From Euclidia mi (Eukaryota > Arthropoda > Insecta > Lepidoptera > Erebidae), in the NCBI GenBank assembly GCA_944739405.2, contig OX123190.2, positions 25,642,807 to 25,706,806 on the forward strand: a stretch of DNA of 64,000 nt, in the 5' to 3' direction. Position numbers and translations under genes: made by a program. Below, one piece after another: positions 53,086 through 63,915 of the stretch (its first letter is position 1; each line of letters begins with the position of its first letter). Below the pieces are notes generated by a model. That model searched no databases. It worked only from the letters and a program-made list of their open reading frames with translations, and had not been told where the DNA came from.

Positions 53086-53145
53086 TCCGTCGCAACTTCA
53101 ATGTGCGTAGCGCCCGTGCGCTACGCACATTGAAGTTGCGACGGA
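53086..53145. repeat. Perfect palindrome in BEL-D integrase
   Basis: Arms 53086-53113 and 53118-53145 are exact 28-base reverse complements with loop CCGT. BEL-C has only the right-arm sequence at the equivalent position, so the left arm is an added inverted copy. Confidence 0.95.
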
Positions 53146-53910
53146 TTTAAGCACGGTGTCATTCCTGGCAGCCCTTAAACGATGTCTTTCACGGCGCGGC
53201 CCTATACAGTGTTTGTACACGGATAACGGCACTTGTTTCGTGGGCGCAAGCTCTTATTTACGCGACCTTTATAAGTTTCTCAGGGAAGAATATCGTACTC
53301 GTCTTCAGGAAGAACTTTCCATAAATCATATTGACTGGAAGTTTATTCCGCCAGCATCACCACATTTCGGTGGATGTTGGGAAAGCATGGTCAAAGAAAT
53401 TAAAACGCATCTCTTCAAAGTTATAGGTCAACAGATCCTCTCTTACGAAGAGATTATAACTGTCCTTGCGCAAGTCGAGGCGCTGATCAACTCGCTTCCG
53501 CTCACGGCATTGAGTAGTGACCCTGCAGAACCATCCGCGTTAAGCCCTGCACATTTTCTGAACACAGTGCCATTATCGTCATTTCCGGCTCCTGAAGCAG
53601 ACTCTTCAAGCTTGCTCCAGAGACATACTCTGCTGGATAAACTCGTGTAGTCGTTCTGGCGGCGCTGGCATGCGGAATATCTCCACCAACTTCAGGCTAG
53701 ATCCAAATGGAATAGTCCTGCATCCCCTATACAGGAGGGTACGTTGGTTGTCATAGTACATGATAATGGTCCGCCGCTTTCATGGCCGTTAGCCATTGTC
53801 GAGAAACTGCATACTTCCAAAGACGATACAACCCGCGTTGTTACCGTAAAAACCGCGAAGGGGAGCTACGTGCGCCCTGTTGTACGTCTCTGTCCGCTTC
53901 CAACTCAGTG
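53118..53910 (+). pseudogene. pol: BEL-D integrase core and C-terminus
   Basis: From the palindrome onward the frame encodes the second catalytic Asp (YTDNG near 53215-53229) and the catalytic Glu in GCWES (near 53375-53389). A TAG at 53648-53650 lies where BEL-C has CAG. Beyond it the DUF5641-like C-terminus continues in the same frame to the stop at 53908-53910. Apart from these lesions it is close to BEL-C. Confidence 0.8.
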
Positions 53911-54116
53911 AGATCTAGCCTGAAGTTGGATCTACCTCTTAGTTTAAGTATTTAGTTTGTAGCTTTCGTTATAATTGTTCCGCTAAAGTTAATTTAGATT
54001 AACTTGAATATCAGATCGCTGTCTTAGCCTATTGATGGGTTATGCGGTAGTGCATCCAACATAACTAAGTTCAATTTTATTTTTTTTAAAGGCAACCCTT
54101 TAGGGCCGGGGGGATA
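53911..54116 (+). other. BEL-D 3' untranslated region
   Basis: Homologous to the 3' UTRs of BEL-B and BEL-C, and includes a T-rich run near 54077-54087. Confidence 0.65.
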
Positions 54117-54671
54117 TGGTAGCGCCATCTATCTTTCTATTGATAATTATAACATCAACGTCAACCGTTCCTCGCTTGCTTGTCCAATACGAGCGATCCT
54201 TTTTTATCCCTTCCCTTCTTCCCAAAGGCACGCCTAGCTCTAATTCGTTGCCGAGTTCAACGACGCGCGACAGTCAAAATCATCCGTCTCGCTGACCTGC
54301 TGCGTTCGCGAGGCCGAACCGCGACGCGCCGAAAACGTGTAATACCGTTATATCTTGCCGCTTAATACTATAAACGAGAACAAAACCGCCCGCGGGTGAA
54401 GTGGAGTGATCTGTGTAGCTCTGGGTAGGATCCAGATGGCACTCCATCTCATCAGCTTTGTGGCCCGATTCTGGAAGAAGCCGGCGGCCGCCATCTTGTC
54501 AAGCCGAGAGAATGGAGCTAGGTGTGCTGTAAGCCCCAGTATCTATAATTTCCAACTCCTCCTCACCTTTGTCCCATCCTAGGCGATTATCAGCCATCCT
54601 CATACAGTCCACAATATTAATATTTTTTCCAAATCGCCTAGCACATTCGGTTTCGGTGCAACGCCGAACCA
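54117..54671 (+). repeat. BEL-D 3' LTR, complete
   Basis: 555 bp, from TGGTAGCGCC to GCCGAACCA, followed by CATCC. Its inner part contains AAGAAGCCGGCGGCCGCC next to CATCTTGTC, also seen in the left LTR piece. Confidence 0.88.
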
Positions 54672-54676
54672 CATCC

Positions 54677-55803
54677 AACATCAAACTAGATCCTTACACT
54701 ACACAACTTCATCGCATCCAGCACAGGAATAATCTAAAGATTATCCGAAAATTTAATTAATACTGATTAAGCCGTTTTAGATAAATATACACATATCTCA
54801 ATATTACCATCCATCTGGTCAAATTGCTTATTGGTATGGATCATACAACTACAAAATCTGTCAAGCCGTCTTAAGGCGCTGTCATAAGTGACTATTTTGG
54901 TAAATGAGGGGGTGAAGCAGAGGAGGTGAAGGGCGCTTAGCTCCGTCAACTGCGGGGCGCCCCCCTCCATTCTCGTTGCGTGCGGCCGTATTCTGGTGAC
55001 ATCCGTATTCCAATATTTTGAAATCTCAAGCAAAACGTTTTAGCATATTGAATTGAGATACTGATTTCAAAATTTATATTATCAATCTGTTTGTACAATA
55101 TAGGCATAGCGCAATTTTTGTTCTCAGTGAAGCCATGAGCAAAACTGGTTTACATTAGACGTTATAGGTATTAATAGTTGACGAAAGTAGGTAAATACCT
55201 ACGTGCCGTAAGATGATAAAAATAATTAAGTAAGTCAGTTCCATGTTTGGAAAGGCCCTTATTATTTTTGTTTTGTTTTTGTATAAAAATGGTGAAGCGG
55301 TTCATGGCTTAGACTATATATATTATGTAAATAGACGGAGGAATCCCATCACTCAAAGGTCTGACATAGGCCTCCGGTGTGGGCCCCATTACCCGTCAAA
55401 ATTTAATAGAACTTCATTTGAAACTTTGACACTTCGTTCATAGACATTTTGATTTATTCGTATAAAAATGTGACGCATAAACATAGTGACGTTATAACTT
55501 TATCGATACTTTTATTTTACAGACTAGCTTCGGCCCACGTATTTGCCTATGTGGGTGACAGTTATTGCAAAAAAAAGGTAGCCTTTGCACTATTGTGATG
55601 TAGAAGCTATACTGCAAAATTTTTTTGAAAAATCAATATACTTGAATATAATTATATATCTCAAGAAGGCGACAGATTGCCAAAAAACGATAAATTACCA
55701 TGATGCTAATCGTGTGAGTCATTATCATGATTATATAATCGTAGCCATGATAAACCTGTCGTCATGCAAATGACAAATAGACTGCTGTGAACCCTTAAAA
55801 TAT
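54677..55803. other. Intergenic DNA, nothing recognised
   Basis: Short ORFs at 54767 (minus, 88 codons), 55243 and 55585 carry no motif I recognise. The 54940-55010 stretch is locally GC-richer, possibly an old repeat. Confidence 0.4.
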
Positions 55804-56331
55804 TTGTTAATACTAAAAACTGTAGTCAAATACTGCAGTCAAAACTGTAGTTTTGCCAATGGCCAGTATTTTCATAGACACAATCAAGTGGCCAAGATAA
55901 TCCATCAGCAACTAGCCCCTAAATATAATCTAATTAGTTCACCATACAACAGATACAGATATGTGCCCGACCCAGTTCTCGAAAAAATGATCCTACGTTG
56001 TTGTCCTGGGAAAGGTCTATCATTACAGACAGGTTTTATTGTAGCTAATAAGCTTGATATTGTAGTGATCGATCGAGTAGAGCGATTCGCATTGATAGAC
56101 GTTATTACCATATCGCATGACAGCAATCTCGTAAAAGCAGAAAAAGAGAAGGAGATTAAATATTTGGTCCCAGCTCATGAGATTGTCGATATGTGGGATG
56201 TGAACTCGGCGATCATTGTGCCGATAGTTTTGACAGTAAATGGACTAATCGCCAAGAGCCTTTACCAACATCTAAAGATGCTCGCACTAGGCAGCAGAAA
56301 AACTAATATTTTTAACAACAACACTTTTTGA
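55804..56331 (+). pseudogene. LINE ORF C-terminal domain fragment
   Basis: The 175-codon frame has RHNQVAKIIHQQLA (residues 25-38), YVPDPVLE (53-60), ANKLDIVVIDR (about 81-91) and LIDVITISHD..LVKAEKEKE.KYL blocks. These match the C-terminal part of lepidopteran LINE proteins beyond the RT, where a PD...IDV arrangement suggests a restriction-like nuclease fold. The Pro-Asp of the PD motif reads Leu-Asp here. There is no RT upstream. The nuclease reading is inference; the family match is from memory of similar sequences. Confidence 0.55.
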
Positions 56332-57684
56332 GTTCGTTGCCAGTTAGAAGTACGCACACAATTTTATTTTCTTTCTTACTCACCATGCGGGCTCCTGGTT
56401 TAATTCTTTTAGATTATTTTATTTCTCACTTATTTAAGACCTAGGCATATCTATAAGGGTGTAATTAATTTGACCTGTATATATAATATGATTTTGTAAA
56501 AAATTGAGTTTTTTTTCTAACTAAGCCAATGACATTGTCAGAGACTTTTTCTATTTTACATTAAATAAATGTGATTCATTATTTGTGTGAAATATTTTAT
56601 TTAAAATTGACCCTGAAGTTAAATTTTATTTCTAATCTACGTATTAGTTAACTCACTTATTACTGCAGCCTGCTATCGATTGGTGATTTAATATAATTAT
56701 GTAACTGAGCATACTGGGATCGTGCCTCCATTCAATTTGAGAAGGCCTAATTTAGTTTGGAAGATTTTAGACAAACACTTGACGATCGTGATAATTTGCT
56801 AAATCATAAGCATATAACTTCCAAAAGTCTGAAATACGTAACGTGGTTTTGTATTCGAAAACCATTACGTGGTAATGATTTCGTCATTGACCCTATCCTT
56901 GCATATAGGTAGTGATTAATAGTGATATTATGTAGGTATATCAATTGCTTTATTCACCTTAAAAAGGTAATTTAAAAATATATTTTTTATCGTAACTTAT
57001 TTACTAGTGTTAAAATATAAGCTGTATTTATTCACATATTTTACTTTATCTGAGGATTTATCAACATTCAATTTATATTCATTCTGAGTAAACCAAATCT
57101 AAGGATTTATTTCAAACATTATCGATATTTTATCGAAATTCATTTTGAGTAAGCACATCACTAGGCTAGTTAATATTTACGACAATTTCGAAGAATGTTC
57201 GAAGATTCGAAATGACATTTGTGTATTTATCTTTCTCTTACCTGAGAAAAAAATCATAAGTCAGAGTGAAGTACATATATTATATTGGGTAAGGTTTTTA
57301 TGCGGTCTCTATTACTAGTCCAACCTCTCTGGTTCATGGAATATCTACATCTAATTCCATTCCTGCCAGTTTTCAAATCTGTTTTGCAATAGTCTGTGAC
57401 ATACGGGCGGACAGACAGACAGACATGGCGAACCTTTAAGGGTTCTGTTTTTACAAGTAAAATTTGATTTATTTATGGATGTTTTATTGTTATTATCATA
57501 GACGAACAGAAAGAACAGACAAAGCACGCCCTACATTTGATTGAAGCCAAAAACAGCAGCAAACCGATTGCGGGCAATCGTTTCTTGTCAATTTTGCTGT
57601 AAATACACTAGCCACGCACACACACGCAGTACACAAGTAAACAAACATTAAGTCGTAGTCGTAAAAACAACAAGTTGTAAAAAT
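56332..57684. other. Intergenic DNA, nothing recognised
   Basis: AT-rich. The part 57480-57684 lies upstream of the THAP exon and may hold the promoter or terminal repeat of the P-like element, but no inverted repeat was found. Confidence 0.45.
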
Positions 57685-57761
57685 ATGTCGTTGTGTGTAG
57701 TGCAACGGTGCAAAAACAACTCAAAACTGAAAAATAATACTGAAGGAATATCGTTTCACAA
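57685..57761 (+). CDS. THAP-domain first exon
   Basis: ATG at 57685 begins 25 codons with CVVQRC (the first Cys pair) and GISFH, ending at a clean GTAAGT donor at 57762-57767. Cys-X4-Cys near the N-terminus, followed by a basic stretch and FH, is the start of a THAP zinc-binding DNA-recognition domain. Splicing just after the FHK position is common in THAP genes. The rest of the domain was not found downstream, probably because of an internal deletion. Confidence 0.6.
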
Positions 57762-58027
57762 GTAAGTATTTAAATATCAGCACTTTTGTATATGTTATTG
57801 TAATATATTTTGAGGTTATTGCCGCTGTCAGACCATAGACAAAACCAAAGTCAAGACCATAGACATAGAGATATATGACTGGAGATGTTGCCAGTAGTTA
57901 ATTTACTAAATTGGTAGGCAGATTCTCTAAATAAATAATTGAGAACAGTATTATTTGTTTATTTAACTCGCTTTACTTTGTCACAATCTTTCAATATCTG
58001 TATATTGTTATCTTAATTACTTACTAA

Positions 58028-58585
58028 GAACTAGCTCGAACGCTTCATGTTCCAGAATTAGATGACTATAAAAAAATTGTGATTGGTTACATAGCTGGTA
58101 GTACCGTACACTACATAACAAAAATTTTAAAATGCACTACTTGTCTAAATTTTCTGTTAGCTGAGGAAGAACATGATTTTCACAAATTAATATTAGCTAG
58201 AAACAAAGGTGGACTTTGTTTTCCCACGCAAGATGTTTTTGATATTTGCGCAGCTTGTGAAGTCATATTAAAAAAAATATGTATTAAAAATATTAATTTA
58301 GTCAGAGAAAGCCAGCATTTGTTTATAGTGACACAAATATTAGACAGCTTTATAGGTAATAATAAAACCTTTAATGATTTAGAAAATTGCCACACTCATA
58401 CTGGTCACGTACATAAAGTTAATTTAGTTAGATTAGTAATTGAATGAGAAATATTTAAATTAAATATTTAAATATTTCTCATTTAAATATTAGACTGCAT
58501 CATATATCAAAAACAAATACGGTGACAATGACATTAAATTCAAAACGACAACAATTTAGAAAGCTTATACAGCATAAAGGATTCT
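58028..58585 (+). pseudogene. P-element/THAP9-like transposase C-terminus
   Basis: The frame, open from 58028, contains IGYIAGS (near 58082), KCTTCL (58130-58147), a GGLCFPTQDVFDIC block (about 58210-58251) and CE. This is the pattern of the C-terminal domain of P-element and THAP9 transposases. A TGA at 58445-58447 is created by the foldback at 58443-58483. Beyond it the sequence continues as plausible C-terminus to a TAA at 58583-58585. The GTPase-like and RNase H-like catalytic parts are missing between 57.76 and 58.03 kb, so it is an internally deleted derivative, which is typical for P elements. Confidence 0.65.
58443..58483. repeat. Perfect foldback in the P-like C-terminus
   Basis: Arms 58443-58460 and 58466-58483 are exact 18-base reverse complements with loop TAAAT. 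It introduces the stop codon at 58445. Confidence 0.95.
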
Positions 58586-59060
58586 AAGTGAACTACGTGT
58601 TGACGTGTACTTCATCAAGTTACATTTATTCATTTACATTGGCGTTTGGACTCTTAACATTAAGGCCACGGGGCCCAAGTGCGAGATACGGTCTTAGAGA
58701 TATCGCAGATAGACTGGTCGAACTCACAGATAAAGACACGAATACATCCGTGAACATGGCGCATGCAACGGTGTCGAAAAATCGGTTAATCCAAACAAAG
58801 GTAGTAGTAGTAGTGTTTTTTTCTTATGGTAAACTTTAGGTTTTTTTACGATATACTTTTACGGGATTCTGCCCGTCTCCATGAAGTCTATAAATCATTT
58901 GCGGGATTCGGTTTTTCAAAAGATTACCATCGGAATTGTGAATTTACTCCTACAATAATTCAAACCGCAATAAAGAGAGCTTTTTTCACATAAGGGTATT
59001 TCACGATTAACGAACTTTTAGTTGATAAAACGTTAACGTTTTATCATCTATACATCTATA
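58586..59060. other. Intergenic DNA
   Basis: Probably the 3' side of the P-like element and flank. An 83-codon ORF at 58588 shows no motif. Confidence 0.4.
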
Positions 59061-59260
59061 CATATAAATAAAATTGAAGTGTCTGTCTGTGATTTCAAAA
59101 TAACTATGGATTTTCAAGTGCATATAGTTAGTTACACGATTCTAAGTCCATAAACATATATGTCGCCTAGTAATAATTAGAAAATGTAGTTCTAGATCAT
59201 TCGGTTTAAATGTAATTTAACTAAAACCATCGCGATAGAATCTGTAAACCGTAGTTTAAT
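59061..59260 (+). repeat. Dispersed-repeat start (Helitron-like)
   Basis: ACATATAAATAAAATTGAAG followed by TGTCTGTCTGT resembles the 5' start of common moth Helitron-like repeats. It has no identifiable 3' end in the window, so this is a weak call. Confidence 0.35.
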
Positions 59261-59940
59261 TTCAATGAGAAACTTACATTTGGTTTTAAGTATCCAAATA
59301 AAATCTTGTAAACGATAGTGTGTTTTATTCGCGCCTATTGCGCTACTGGCGTAAACCTACCCACAAAACATTAAATGTCGCTTTGGTTGACCAAGTTCTG
59401 CATAGTAAATTTATAATGTGTATAATTTGAGCATGTTACACGCTTTTCTAATGACGATTTTTATTTGATTTAGTGTGATAACCACACATACATGAAAATG
59501 GTACCAACTTTGTTAATTATAGTGTATAAAACTTAAATGTTGATGTTAAAATGTATAAGATAAATATATTTTGTTAATAAAATTCTGCTTTTGTTATTTT
59601 TATTGCATTCTCTATGGTAATTTTCTACAATTTAGACCTTTTATAAATTACGGGTGGCAACACTTTTCACTAACACATGTAAATAAACATGGCTTCAATT
59701 GCTTGTTCAGGATGACGTATCTCGTAATTTCTCTCATCTAAGGTTATTATAGGTATAATTATTATGGTAAAGGTTTCGAAATACGTCACCGTTTTTAGGA
59801 CTTGTGAGTGATTGGGGGGGAAGAGGGGAGGTCTCGGAACCCCCTTCACCATTTTCACTTGACGGAAATACTTGGTTTCCTCTTAAAAAAAAATATCTCC
59901 AAACATCGGTGTGTATGGCACTGCCAACTTCCACATTGAA
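59261..59940. other. Intergenic DNA, nothing recognised
   Basis: AT-rich; short overlapping minus-strand ORFs near 59670-59934 lack motifs. Confidence 0.45.
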
Positions 59941-61625
59941 ATGAAATGAAATGAAATGAAATGATACTTTATTTCGTGTAAACTTTGTATAAAGTGCTAA
60001 CGAAACGTCAATTTTAAATTTATCAGTTGTACAAGTTCATATTTTTAAACATGTTGAATTAGAGCAGCTCAATCCCAAGCATTTTTGTCGTCTATATAAT
60101 CGGAAATTTTATAATATGCTTTTAAACACAATTTAGTTTTAACAATTATCTTAAATTTATTTATTGTTAAATTTCTTATACTAAGAGGGAGCTTGTTATA
60201 AAAGCGTATACACTGCCCCATAAAACAGCTACTTATTTTGTGGAGGCGGGTGCTATGAACTAATTATACTTATGTCTAGTATTTACAGTGTGAAGATCAC
60301 TTTTTTTACTAAATTTGTCAATATTCTTGTGGACATATAACAGATTATCGTATATATATTGCGATACAATAGTTAGAATGCCTATCTCACTGAACTTTCC
60401 TCTTAGAGAAATACGAGGACCGAGGTTGTAAATTCCCCTTATTGCTCTTTTCTGCAGAACGAATATCGTGTTAAGGTCTGCAGCATTCCCCCAGAGAAGA
60501 ATCCCATAAGACATGATACTATGAAAGTAACTGAAATAAACCATTCTAGCTGTATCTATATCTGTAAGGCGTCTAATTGTCCTAACCGCATAAGCTGCAG
60601 AACTAAGTTTGCCCGAAAGTCTTTCTATATGCGGGCCCCATTGGAGTTTGGTATCAAGCATAATATCTAGAAACATAGTTGTCCCGACGGGCTCAATTCT
60701 GGATTCCTTAAGTTGTACATTGGTTTCCATTTGTTTAACATTGGGCATTGAGAATTTTAATAGTTTGGTTTTCTTATCATTAAGTAATAAATTATTTACA
60801 TTAAACCAATTAACAACTTTAGAGAGTGCATTGTTTACTTCGTCAAAATTTATCTGTTGTCGTCTAATATTAAAAATTAAGGAGGTATCATTCGCGAACA
60901 ACACAATCTCATGATTCTTTTTTACACAATAAGGTAGATCGTTAATATAAATCAAAAAAAGAAATGGTCCGAGGATTGGCCCCTGCGGGACTCCCATTTT
61001 CAAGGCAGAACCTGGAGATGTCTTGTCATGGATCTGGACCTTCTGAATTCTTTTGCCCAAGTAAGAAACCAGGAGATCGAGAGCTTTGTTCCTAACGCCG
61101 TAATGATACAATTTTATTTTATATTTATATAATTATACCTAATGCATCTTGCGACTTCTCCCAAGCTGCAAATATGCTTTGAGTAGCTTAACTCCTGCGT
61201 CAGTAGTCGAACGATCCCTCGTAAATCCGAACTGTTTCTCGTGGAGTAGATTATGTCTATTAAAATAACTAAGCAACTGACTAAGAATTAATTTTTCAAA
61301 AATTTTACTAAGTGTCGGCAATACAGAAATAGGTCGAAAATTAGAAGGGTCGGTTGTGTCACCAGATTTAAATAAAGGTATAACTTTACTATATTTCATT
61401 AAGTCAGGAAATATTCCAGAAGCAACGCAACCATTGAATACCGCTGCAAGATGTGGAGCAATTATGCTAATAATAGATGATGTAGTCTTCACTGACAGTC
61501 CCCAAAAATCCATTCTCTTTTTCATATTTAAAGTTTTAAATTGTTTAAGAATATCGTCAGTAGTAACAACAGTGAATTCAAAGGCTGCATCACATTCTGG
61601 CACGCAGTCCTTCTTCACACTAGTT
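59941..61625 (-). mobile_element. CR1/Jockey-type LINE, 5' truncated
   Basis: In minus-strand sense the RT region (61618-60260) is followed by a 3' UTR and an ATTTC pentamer tail (59941-59964). The endonuclease is absent. No target duplication was found by eye. The clade is inferred from the RT motifs and pentamer tail. Confidence 0.75.
60260..61618 (-). pseudogene. LINE reverse transcriptase remnant
   Basis: The frame 61618-61139 contains FRPISVLP (near 61335), KIFEK and QFGFT. It breaks off at RSRKMH, losing the motif A block (DLSKAFD type) with its catalytic Asp. The second frame 61111-60260 resumes at YHYGV. It contains GVPQG.ILGP (near 60985) and FANDTS in place of FADDTS (near 60895-60905), so the second catalytic pair is damaged as well. 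The RT thumb and the C-terminal YGI.LWG block follow. The frame ends with TAA at 60260. It is inactive. Confidence 0.85.
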
Positions 61626-61643
61626 TAATAAACTAAGGTTGAC

Positions 61644-61666
61644 GGAGCCCTGCTACGCAGGGCTCC
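61644..61666. repeat. Perfect GC-rich hairpin
   Basis: GGAGCCCTG (61644-61652), loop CTACG, CAGGGCTCC (61658-61666). It sits just upstream (in sense) of the truncated LINE and may be the hairpin end of another element. Confidence 0.85.
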
Positions 61667-62352
61667 TATTTTCGGATTAACGGTCAAAAGAGGACCTAAC
61701 ATAACCTATTTACTTACTTATTACAGTCGCACCTATCCCTAGGCACTCGAAAGCAATGACGCACAAATTTGAAACTAGCTGTCAATATGATCATTCCAAG
61801 ATGGCGGGTTTGCGTTTCGTTTCACGTTCACATAAAACCTAAAAAATGACATTTGTAAAACTGTACTAAAGTATAAAAACTACGTTCCGTTTTGCATAAT
61901 TGCCGAAGTATTTAAGAATTTTTGGAATTTGTTTAGAAATATTTAGACGCAACTCCGGCAGCCAAAATTACTTTTAGGGGATTAAAACTAACTTCCTTAA
62001 GCCCCCTACACCACCAATACCCTCAAATTCAGGCGACTCGTTTCGAAACCCAACCCATCATTATTTTTCAAAATAGATGAAATATAAAAAATATATGTGG
62101 ATATACCTTATTCATAAGATACTGCTATGTCGCTTAGAAAATTATAGACTTAAAATTTGAGTTACTGCTGCAGCAGCTGCTTTTTCGTTAGCTCTCCTGA
62201 TACATGTTTGTATGGAAAAATATTAAAATTTTCTTTCGCTTAAAATATGCGTTATTTCAAAGAAAATAAATATTAAAAGATATTTATTTATATTTATTTA
62301 TCATTTACTAACGAAATACAGAGTTTACAGCTCATCAAAAGTTAGCTGTCTG
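61667..62352. other. Intergenic DNA, nothing recognised
   Basis: No reading frame or repeat was recognised. A CAAGATGGCGG motif occurs near 61797. Confidence 0.45.
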
Positions 62353-62607
62353 CTACAACCCTTTATTCTCATCGAAAGTTAAAGGCAGTGTGTGAGGTGA
62401 TGAGGCTTCAATACTTATTATTTGCTGTTGTTCACGAGGCATATTTTCATTTACCTTCCTTTTACGGCTTGGTATTGTAGAAACTTCAAGCACTGATGAA
62501 ACATTTTCCTCTCCGTGATCTCGCAATGCCATCCCTTGAGCATGACGAGAATCAACAATTTCAGGAAACTGCCAATTTATATAAAACGCCACAAGCTTTT
62601 CTTTCAT
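62353..62607 (-). CDS. Unassigned 84-codon ORF
   Basis: A polar frame with a basic patch PSRKRKV (residues 46-52, a possible nuclear-localisation signal). An acidic/Gln-rich C-terminal half ends at TAG 62353. Its codon usage looks more coding than chance. It could be the last exon of a host or transposon gene. I recognise no family, and the first Met may not be the true start: the frame is open for only a short way upstream. Confidence 0.3.
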   Translation of the reverse strand: MKEKLVAFYINWQFPEIVDSRHAQGMALRDHGEENVSSVLEVSTIPSRKRKVNENMPREQQQIISIEASSPHTLPLTFDENKGL

Positions 62608-63339
62608 TTTCGACTCCCAGAAAACATCATCTCTTTCTATAATTTCTATTTTTAGTGGTATACTTTCGCCACTCTACACAGCAAATAAACGTTTTTGTTT
62701 GCGTGTAACGTGGCGTGGCTGGCCATTCATATAGGAAACTATGGAACATTAAATTTCCACAATCGTGTTTGGGCCTATTAATCTATCTGGCGTGGCACCA
62801 ATAAACGGATAATCCACAAGGCTCGATTGTTATATTTTCTTGCTTCGCCAGTTGTTGCAAAGCCAGTTGTTCATTTTAGACTCAACCCGCAACTGCTTTT
62901 ACATTGCAAATATTTTATTGGTACAAAATAATGTTTACTAAGTTAGCATTACTGCTATTAGGGTAAACTATAGTAATGTTGGCACCCCCCCAATGATTGG
63001 CACTCTGCTGAATTATCCTGAATATTAGGAAAATCTTATATTATTATGTCACAGAAATACATTCATAAGCAGAATTAACCTATTTTTTATACACAGAACA
63101 AATATTTAAATCTTAACTATGAACCATTTTTCTTTAACAACTATTTTAAAAAAATGTTAGAAAAATTGCCTAAAAAATTAATGAAATGTTTAGGTTAGGT
63201 AGTTACTTTCCGAAGCGAAAAAATATATTTTTAATTAATTTTACACAAAATTACCTATTTATTTGTATCTGTTATCTTCCTTAAAGCTTAATAAACGTTA
63301 GTTTTGAGCTATTAAATAGATGGATCGTCTTTTTCGATA
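62608..63339. other. Intergenic DNA
   Basis: AT-rich. A related form of the GTGCCAATGA motif occurs near 62970-63002 (TGTTGGCAC and TGATTGGCAC). Otherwise nothing was recognised. Confidence 0.45.
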
Positions 63340-63388
63340 GTGCCAATGACTATACTTGAAAATTGTTCAACAACATAGTCATTGGCAC
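63340..63388. repeat. Inverted pair of GTGCCAATGACTAT
   Basis: Exact 14-base arms at 63340-63353 and 63375-63388 are separated by 21 bases. Confidence 0.9.
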
Positions 63389-63853
63389 ATTTTAGAATCA
63401 TATTTTTTTCAGATTTTTGTTTGTTTTCCGTCAAATTGGCATACAAACAACTTTAGATTGTACATTTCTTCGCATTTACACCCAACTTACTATGGTACGG
63501 TCGTACAGAGATAGCAACCTTTCTCTGCAAAGTACTCAGAAATCAGGCCAGATATCGCTTAAAACAAAGAACTTAGTATAGACAAAAATATTACGAACAA
63601 AATTCTTGTGAGAAACTGAAACAGGGCTTATTTGCTACAATGTATCTAAGAGACAAAATGAGCTACATGAGAATAATATGCCGAAAGAAAGATATAAAAC
63701 GTGGTAAATGAACTAAACTTCTTTCAAATATAGACCTATGTTAGAAATATTAGAAGGTAAACATAAACATTCATAAATATATGTAGAATACATGTATAAA
63801 GATCCGGATATCAATTCTTAAGACTATCTGGGTATCACGGCCTTAGGCCAACA
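63389..63853. other. Intergenic DNA, nothing recognised
   Basis: AT-rich; no motif beyond a polyT run near 63400. Confidence 0.4.
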
Positions 63854-63915
63854 GTGCCAATGATTGTACCTTTTGGGTACTGCCAATAACTATACCAGGG
63901 TGCCAATGATTGTAC
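63854..63915 (+). repeat. Three direct copies of a GTGCCAATGAT-like motif
   Basis: GTGCCAATGATTGTAC at 63854-63869 and 63900-63915 are identical. A variant CTGCCAATAACTATACC lies at 63880-63896. The same motif forms the inverted pair at 63340-63388. Confidence 0.85.

Larger units (their letters stand above)
48535..54671. mobile_element. BEL-D: BEL/Pao element with inverted halves
   Basis: CATCC occurs at 48530-48534 and 54672-54676, directly outside the terminal LTR tips, as a BEL target duplication should. The left half is on the minus strand: LTR piece (48535-48825), protease/gag (to 50030), 5' UTR and a second LTR piece (50382 to about 50539). The right half is on the plus strand: RT, RNase H, integrase, 3' UTR and a full 555-bp LTR (54117-54671). 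Both outer tips are the same LTR end (sense 3' tip GCCGAACCA). The family is that of BEL-B and BEL-C, with a distinct LTR type. Confidence 0.85.
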
